IMG/VR virus record: IMGVR_UViG_3300029258_005760
Location: 1-24,549 of that record
Length of the DNA: 24,549 bases
Reading direction: 5' to 3' (one strand)
Source: a virus
Shown piece after piece: positions 19,985 to 24,549 of this stretch. The stretch's first letter is position 1. Each line of letters starts with the position of its first letter. The translations under genes were made by a program, and so were the position numbers. Under the pieces are notes generated by a model that saw only the letters and a list, made by a program, of their open reading frames with translations, was not told the origin of the DNA and did not search any database.

Positions 19985-22211
19985 GCGAAAGACCGGCGAG
20001 AGCGCCGAGAAGTTCATCGACCGCTGCATGGGCGACCCCGCGATGGTGCAGGAGTTCCCCGACGCCGCCCAGCGCCGGGCCGTGTGCCAGAGGCAGGTGG
20101 AAGGGAAATCGGCCGTCCCCGCCCCGGCGGAAGCTGTCGGGCCGATCACGCTGGTCAGCGAGCCAGGCGCCCTGAGCATCCGGGCAGGCATCGTCGAGGC
20201 CGGGGACGACCGTCCCAAGCTCCCGCGTTTCAGCATGGTCGCCTACACGGGCGGTCCCATGCGGATCGCCGGGTGGCGTCACCCGGTGGTCATGGACCTG
20301 GCCGGGCTGGCTATCCCCTCGCAGTCCAGGCCCATCCGGTTCGGGCACGACGCCGGCAACGGCGTGGGCCACACCGACTCCATCCGCGTGACCGACGGGC
20401 AGCTGATCGCCACGGGCGTGGTCTCCCGCGACACGCCCGCCGCGCGGGAGGTGGTCGTCTCGGCCGGCAACGGCTTCCCCTGGCAGGTGTCCATCGGGGC
20501 GGCCGTGGAGCAGTTTGAGTTCGTACGCGAATCCCAGACCGTGATCGTCAACGGTCGGGAGTTCCCCGGGCCCATCAACGTCGTGCGGAAGGCGACGCTG
20601 GGCGAGATCTCGTTCGTCGACCTCGGGGCCGACGCCAATACTTCGGCCCGTGTGGCCGCATCCGCAGAGGAGAACAGAGCCATGGACGGCACGGAAAACA
20701 CTCAGACCCAAGAGCAAAAGCAGGACGCCGAAGGCAAGGAGGCCCCAAGCGTCCAGGCGCAGGCGTCCCAACGGGACGTCCCTCACGGGGCGACGGCCGG
20801 CACGGAGGCCGGCGCGCCTGCCGCCGAGGGCTCGGTCGCACCTCCGGTCAAGGCTGCGGACGGCGACGGGCCCGTCGACCTCGTCGATGACATGCGCAGC
20901 CGCGCGGCCGCCGAGCAGGAACGGATCGCGGCCGTGCGGAAGGTTTGTGGCAGCGGGGATTCCCACGCCGAGATCGCGGCGCGGGCGATCCGCGAAGGCT
21001 GGGACGTCACCCGTACGGAGTTGGAGGTCCTCCGCGCCGACCGCCCGAAGGCCCCGGCCGCCCACGTGCCCGACAGCACGATGACCGGTGGCGTCCTGGA
21101 GGCCGCGTGCATGCTGACCGGAGGCATCAAGGGCGACGACGTCGCCCGAGCCTACGGGGAGAAGGCCCTCGATGCCGCCGACAAGCGCTTCCGAGGCGGG
21201 ATCGGCCTGCAAGAACTGCTGCTCGAGGCGGCGTGGGCCAACGGCTACGACGGGCGCAACTTCCGCGACAGCCGCTCGGTCCTGCGTTTCGCCTTCGGGC
21301 ATGGCATCCAGGCCCAGGGCTTCAGCACCATCGACATCGGTGGGATCCTGTCGAACGTCGCCAACAAGTTCCTGCTCGAGGGCTTCTTCAGCGTCGAGCG
21401 CGTATGGCGGAACATCTGCGCAATCCGCAACGTCCAGGACTTCAAGACGGTCACCAGCTACCGGCTGATCGGCAAGGACCAGTACGAGCTGGTGGCCCCC
21501 GGCGGTGAGATCAAGCACGGGACGCTGGGAGAGGAGTCCTACACCAATAAGGCCGACACGTACGGCCTGCTGCTGGCCATCGACCGGCGGGACATCATCA
21601 ACGACGACCTGGGCGCCATCACCACCGTCCCGCGGAAGCTGGGGCGGGGCAGCGGGCTGAAGATCAATGACATCTTCTGGGCCGTGTTCCTGAGCAACAG
21701 CGCGTTCTTCAAGACGGCCAACAGAAACTACATTACGGGGGCCGACACGGTCCTGAGCATTGACGGGCTGACGAAGGCCGAGATCGCCTTCATGGACCAG
21801 ACCGACTCGGACGGCAAGCCCATCGGCGTCATGCCGGCCATCGTGCTGGTGCCCACGGCCCTCAGCGCGATCGGCACGCAATTGTGGAAGTCGCTGGAGA
21901 TCCGCGACACCACCTCCAGCACGAAGTACCCCATCGCCAACCCGCACCAGGGCAAGTTCCGCGTCGAGGTCAGCCGGTACCTGTCCAACAGCGCCTACAC
22001 GGGCAACTCCTCGAAGGCCTGGTACCTCCTGGCCGACCCGGCGGACCTGCCGGTGATCGAGGTGGCGTTCCTCAACGGGCAGGAGTCGCCCACCATCGAG
22101 ACGGCCGAGGCGGACTTCAATGTCCTCGGCGTGCAGATGAGGGGTTACCACGATTTCGGGTGTGCTTTGCAGGATCCCAAGGGCGGCGTGAAGGCCAAGG
22201 GCGAGGCGTAA
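19971..22211 (+). CDS. Prohead protease fused to major capsid protein
   Basis: A 746-aa fusion. Residues about 65-235 form a prohead protease: FGHDAG with H126 and PWQVSIGA with S174 are the catalytic candidates, then LGEISFVDLGAD. Residues about 238-330 are a Gln/Glu/Ala-rich linker that may act as scaffold. Residues about 360-746 form the HK97-fold capsid: GGVLEAACMLTGG, STIDIGGILSNVANKFLLEG, DFKTVTSYRL, GEESYTNKADTYGLLLAIDR. I chose GTG 19971 because AGGAG is 7 nt upstream and MPLPKRKTGESAEKFIDRCM is a typical protease start; ATG 19941 lies in the portal gene without a site. A second ribosome site precedes in-frame ATG 20682. Confidence 0.9.
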   Translation: MPLPKRKTGESAEKFIDRCMGDPAMVQEFPDAAQRRAVCQRQVEGKSAVPAPAEAVGPITLVSEPGALSIRAGIVEAGDDRPKLPRFSMVAYTGGPMRIAGWRHPVVMDLAGLAIPSQSRPIRFGHDAGNGVGHTDSIRVTDGQLIATGVVSRDTPAAREVVVSAGNGFPWQVSIGAAVEQFEFVRESQTVIVNGREFPGPINVVRKATLGEISFVDLGADANTSARVAASAEENRAMDGTENTQTQEQKQDAEGKEAPSVQAQASQRDVPHGATAGTEAGAPAAEGSVAPPVKAADGDGPVDLVDDMRSRAAAEQERIAAVRKVCGSGDSHAEIAARAIREGWDVTRTELEVLRADRPKAPAAHVPDSTMTGGVLEAACMLTGGIKGDDVARAYGEKALDAADKRFRGGIGLQELLLEAAWANGYDGRNFRDSRSVLRFAFGHGIQAQGFSTIDIGGILSNVANKFLLEGFFSVERVWRNICAIRNVQDFKTVTSYRLIGKDQYELVAPGGEIKHGTLGEESYTNKADTYGLLLAIDRRDIINDDLGAITTVPRKLGRGSGLKINDIFWAVFLSNSAFFKTANRNYITGADTVLSIDGLTKAEIAFMDQTDSDGKPIGVMPAIVLVPTALSAIGTQLWKSLEIRDTTSSTKYPIANPHQGKFRVEVSRYLSNSAYTGNSSKAWYLLADPADLPVIEVAFLNGQESPTIETAEADFNVLGVQMRGYHDFGCALQDPKGGVKAKGEA
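20666..20684 (+). promoter_or_regulatory. Internal ribosome binding site and start within the protease-capsid gene
   Basis: AGAGGAGA at 20666-20673 lies 8 nt before an in-frame ATG at 20682, codon 238 of the fusion. Starting here would give a 509-aa scaffold-capsid protein without the protease, as lambda does with Nu3 inside gene C. The sequence is plain; use in the cell is inferred. Confidence 0.5.
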
Positions 22212-22241
22212 GCCCGCCCTCAGATACAGGAGATTCGGACC

Positions 22242-22685
22242 ATGGCACACAAGGTCAACTTCATTCACGACGGCGACGCCATCGACTTCACGCCCACCGA
22301 GGCCGTAGCGGCCGGCCAGGTGGTGGCGCGTAACGACCTGCTCGGGGTCGCCAAGCGGCCCATCGCGGCCGGGACGCTCGGTGCTCTGGCGGTGGTCGGC
22401 GTGTTCGACTTCCCCAAGGCTTCCGGCGCCGGCTCGGCCATCGAGTTCGGCGAGTCGGTGTTCTGGGACGAGGCGGAAGAGGTCGCCAAGCTCGACGACG
22501 AGTCGGGCGCGAACCCGCTGATCGGCCAGGCCGTCGCTCGCGCCGCGGACGACGACGAGACCGTCCGCGCCCGCCTCAGCCAGGGCTACGTCGGGAACAT
22601 CAACGACGATGCCGAGAGCGAGTCGGCGTCGGCGAGCGAGTCGGCATCGGCCGGCGAGTCGGCTAGCGCCTCGGCCAGCGTGTAG
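22242..22685 (+). CDS. DUF2190 capsid-associated protein with Ser/Ala repeat tail
   Basis: A 147-aa protein of the DUF2190 family, found right after major capsid genes and thought to be capsid decoration or fibre-base proteins. The core shows INFIHDGD-like start (VNFIHDGDAIDFTPTEAV), AAGQVVARNDLLGVAKRPIA, VGVFDFPKASGAG, and GESVFWDE. The last 25 residues are a low-complexity tail of repeating Ser-Ala-Ser-Glu units encoded at about 22614-22682, probably exposed on the capsid surface. ATG 22242 follows AGGAGA. The alternative is a minor head protein without a surface role. Confidence 0.8.
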   Translation: MAHKVNFIHDGDAIDFTPTEAVAAGQVVARNDLLGVAKRPIAAGTLGALAVVGVFDFPKASGAGSAIEFGESVFWDEAEEVAKLDDESGANPLIGQAVARAADDDETVRARLSQGYVGNINDDAESESASASESASAGESASASASV

Positions 22686-22703
22686 CGACGGGAGCGGCGA
22701 ACC

Positions 22704-23090
22704 GTGGCGGACCTGCTCGAACAAGGCTTGGCCTGGCTGGACGGCATGCGCGTCAAGCACGCGTCGCGCACCGTCGCCTACAGCCGTGGCGCCGAGTCGG
22801 TCGAGGTGTCCGCCACCCTCGGCGAGACGACCTATGAGGTCGCCGACGAATTCGGAACGACCGTCCAGGCCAAGGCCACGGACTTCCTCGTCAGCGCCGC
22901 CGAGCTCGTTCTGGCCGGCGAGAAGGTCCTGCCCGAGCCGGGCGACCAGGTGCGCGTCACCGTCGGCGACGAGGTGCACGTGTTCGAGGTGATGGACCTG
23001 GGCGGCGCGGGCCACTGGCGGCCGAGCGACCCGCACGGCCACACGCTGCGGATTCACGCCAAGCTCGTAGGCACGGAGGCGGCGACATGA
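22704..23090 (+). CDS. Head-tail joining protein
   Basis: A 128-aa protein that matches the pattern of phage head-tail joining proteins found after DUF2190 genes: MADLLEQGLAWLDGMRVKH, ASRTVAYSRGAESVEVSATLG, DFLVSAAELVLAGEKVLPEPGD, and HTLRIHAKLVG. It is mostly beta-strand, as expected for the stopper or adaptor ring. The GTG start at 22704 is preceded by GGGAG. The stop overlaps the next ATG (ATGA). It would seal the portal vertex and receive the tail. Confidence 0.75.
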   Translation: MADLLEQGLAWLDGMRVKHASRTVAYSRGAESVEVSATLGETTYEVADEFGTTVQAKATDFLVSAAELVLAGEKVLPEPGDQVRVTVGDEVHVFEVMDLGGAGHWRPSDPHGHTLRIHAKLVGTEAAT

Positions 23091-23368
23091 CGACCGGTCA
23101 GATTCTGCTGTCAATTGCTGCGATCCTCCTGGGCGGCGGCGTGCTGACCGGCGCGGTGTGGTGGGTCGTCTCGGGAATGTTCGGCCTGCGGGCGCGTATG
23201 GCCCTGGTCGAGGGCGAGATCGTGCACCTGAAGGCCGAGATCGCGGCGATCCACTCGACCTGCCATGGCCGTGAGATGTGGTTGCGGGAGACGTGCGAAA
23301 CGATGGGCCGGATCGACAAGAACGTGGTCAAGATCGCGGCGAAGCTGGACATCGAGATCGAGGAGTAG
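23087..23368 (+). CDS. Small membrane-anchored coiled-coil protein
   Basis: A 93-aa protein with one N-terminal membrane helix (residues 5-30: ILLSIAAILLGGGVLTGAVW) followed by a long charged helix with heptad-like spacing (RMALVEGEIVHLKAEIAAIH, GRIDKNVVKIAAKLDIEIEE) and two cysteines (STCHGR, ETCETM). It resembles in plan XhlA-like or spanin-like small phage proteins, but lies inside the head-tail connector block rather than a lysis cassette. Start ATG overlaps the previous stop. Its role is unknown; a minor structural or membrane-active part is possible. Confidence 0.6.
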   Translation: MTTGQILLSIAAILLGGGVLTGAVWWVVSGMFGLRARMALVEGEIVHLKAEIAAIHSTCHGREMWLRETCETMGRIDKNVVKIAAKLDIEIEE

Positions 23369-23372
23369 GGAC

Positions 23373-23798
23373 GTGTCGGTAGCCGTGGACATTGCCGAGG
23401 CCGTCAAGGACGCAATGAACGGCCACAGCTTCAGCCAGCCGTTCACGGCCACGCGCCAGTACCGGCCTACCTTCGAGCTCAAGGACATGGCCGTCCTGCA
23501 CGTGACGGTCGTGCCCCACGCGGTCGAGCTCGCGTCCCTATCCCGCACGAAGCAGCAGTACGACGTGCAGGTCCACGTGGCGGTGCAGAAGAAGTTCAAG
23601 GAAGACAGCCCGGCCGAACTCGACCCGCTGATGGACCTGGCGGAAGAGGTCATGGACTTCTGGCGGATGCGGCGGCTCGAAAACGCCGGCGCGACGTGCG
23701 TGGCGGTGGCGAATGCCCCGATCTACTCGACCGAGCACATGGCCGAGCTCCGCCAGTTCACGAGCCTTATCACGCTGACGTTCCGGCTGTTCCGGTGA
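23373..23798 (+). CDS. Tail completion / tail terminator-like protein
   Basis: A 141-aa protein placed where siphophages encode the tail terminator or minor tail completion protein. Segments: VDIAEAVKDAMNG, FTATRQYRPTFELKDM, LHVTVVPHAVELASLSRTKQ, YDVQVHVAVQKKF, DLAEEVMDFWRM, and a final strand LRQFTSLITLTFRLF. The alpha/beta alternation fits lambda gpU-like folds. The GTG start at 23373 follows AGGAG by 7 nt. No exact family can be named, so the label rests on position and fold pattern. Confidence 0.65.
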   Translation: MSVAVDIAEAVKDAMNGHSFSQPFTATRQYRPTFELKDMAVLHVTVVPHAVELASLSRTKQQYDVQVHVAVQKKFKEDSPAELDPLMDLAEEVMDFWRMRRLENAGATCVAVANAPIYSTEHMAELRQFTSLITLTFRLFR

Positions 23799-23817
23799 GA
23801 CCTTTTGGCGGCAAGAA

Positions 23818-24258
23818 ATGTTCGCAATGGACTTCAAGATGGCCAAGCAGGCGTTCTTCACGTCGCCCGCGGTGACGGGCGCCGTGGACCGCGCCACGCG
23901 CAAGGTGCTGTCGAAGTTCGGCGCGTTCGTCCGCCGGGGCGCCAAGAGCAGCATCCGCAGGCGCAAGCGCGTCTCGGACCCCGGCAAGCCTCCCAGCAGC
24001 CACACCGGCCTGCTGAAGCGCTTCATCTTCTTCGGCTACGACCGGGCCGACCGCACGGTCGTGATCGGCCCCGTCGCGCTGCGGAGCAAGCCGGAGGCGC
24101 CGGAGCTCTTGGAATACGGCGGGCAGGTGCAGCGCCGCGTGGGGCGGCGCCGGCCCAAGCTCAAGACGATGCGGTACCGGCCGCGGCCGTTCATGCAGCC
24201 GGCCTTCGAGACAGAGAAGCCCAAGCTTCCGGCCATGTGGAAGGATTCCGTGGCCTGA
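23818..24258 (+). CDS. HK97 gp10-like tail component
   Basis: A 146-aa basic protein with features of the HK97 gp10/lambda gpZ-like tail completion group: KVLSKFGAFVRRGAKSSIRR, DPGKPPSSHTGLLKRFIFFGYD, VVIGPVALRSK, PELLEYGGQVQRRVG, and the C-terminal RYRPRPFMQPAFE, which is a family hallmark. It joins the tail end to the head. A second in-frame ATG four codons in (23827) is possible, since the site upstream of 23818 is weak. The tail tube gene follows within 19 nt. Confidence 0.8.
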   Translation: MFAMDFKMAKQAFFTSPAVTGAVDRATRKVLSKFGAFVRRGAKSSIRRRKRVSDPGKPPSSHTGLLKRFIFFGYDRADRTVVIGPVALRSKPEAPELLEYGGQVQRRVGRRRPKLKTMRYRPRPFMQPAFETEKPKLPAMWKDSVA

Positions 24259-24277
24259 GGCGGGAAGGAGCACAACG

Positions 24278-24549
24278 ATGTCCAACGTACTGGGAATGGA
24301 TGCCCATCTCTACTTCTGCGTCGATGGCGCGGGCGGAAGCCCCACCTGGACGGAGATCACCAACGTCAAGGACCTGACGCTGAACCTGGAGAAGGGCGAG
24401 GCAGACGTGACCACCCGCGGCAACAACGGCTGGCGGGCAACGGTCGGCACGCTGAAGGAGGCCAGCGTCGAATGGGAGATGGTCTGGGACACCGACGACC
24501 CCGGCTTCGCGGCCATCAAGGACGCCTACTTCGACAACCTCCTGATCGG
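24278..24549 (+). CDS. Major tail tube protein (5' part, runs off the window)
   Basis: The first 90 residues of a tail tube protein, cut by the window edge. Pattern: MSNVLGMDAHLYF, TWTEITNVKDLTLNLEKGEADVTTRGNNGW, and EASVEWEMVWDTDDPGFAAIKDAY, the conserved first half of siphophage major tail proteins. GGAAGGAG (24263-24270) precedes ATG 24278 by 7 nt. The protein would polymerise into the tail tube. Its presence after gp10-like and terminator genes shows a long-tailed (siphovirus-like or myovirus-like) virion; a sheath gene would be needed to tell them apart. Confidence 0.85.
   Translation, partial: MSNVLGMDAHLYFCVDGAGGSPTWTEITNVKDLTLNLEKGEADVTTRGNNGWRATVGTLKEASVEWEMVWDTDDPGFAAIKDAYFDNLLI

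Noticed and set aside
19881-23114. A 1077-codon leftward open frame over the head genes
   Set aside because: It is antisense to portal, protease-capsid, DUF2190 and joining genes, all of which have family motifs; the long open frame reflects high GC at third positions.

Overview
The window is a continuous piece of a tailed double-stranded DNA phage or prophage genome (Caudoviricetes). It is GC-rich, tightly packed, and most neighbouring genes overlap by ATGA or TAATG. The virion genes are of lambda/HK97 type: a GpA-like terminase, a lambda-type portal, a protease-capsid fusion, a DUF2190 protein, head-tail joining proteins and a tail tube protein. The host cannot be named from sequence alone. 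The GC-rich codon use and a HARE-HTH protein with a Lys/Ala/Pro linker recall Planctomycetes/Phycisphaerae; this is inference. No integrase, CI-like repressor or lysis cassette is visible, so lifestyle is undecided.

Layout. (1) Positions 1-9133, rightward: a DNA recombination and replication module. It holds a RecB/Cas4-like Fe-S nuclease, a Sak4-like RecA-fold ATPase, a DUF669 protein, a tRNA(CAT)-like gene, an ERCC4 nuclease, three small proteins (two with zinc-binding cysteines), a RecD2-like helicase, a conserved phage protein of unknown role and an archaeo-eukaryotic primase fused to an SF3 helicase. (2) Positions 9134-9423: a non-coding region with iteron-like repeats and a long alternating purine-pyrimidine tract, the best candidate for the replication origin. 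(3) Positions 9424-12464, rightward: a small unknown protein, a ParB-adenine methyltransferase fusion, a DUF1937 protein and a radical SAM protein. (4) Positions 12467-14836, leftward: seven small genes, mostly of unknown function, including a HARE-HTH protein and a paralogue of its N-terminal domain. Palindromic operator-like sites at 14854-14930 lie between this operon and the late genes. (5) Positions 14958-18024, rightward: a probable small terminase subunit, the large terminase, a NrdR-type zinc ribbon and a possible winged-helix protein. (6) Positions 18017-18339: a structured non-coding segment ending in a strong terminator, then a tRNA(CAT)-like gene whose T-arm region carries a 20-bp palindrome. 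(7) Positions 18340 to the end, rightward: a small connector-like protein, portal, protease-capsid fusion with an apparent internal start, DUF2190 protein, joining and tail-completion proteins, a membrane/coiled-coil protein and the 5' part of the tail tube gene.

The items most worth attention are the iteron/Z-DNA-prone origin candidate, the leftward HARE-HTH cassette with its palindromic operators, the structured RNA plus palindrome-bearing tRNA between packaging and head genes, and the nested internal start in the protease-capsid fusion.
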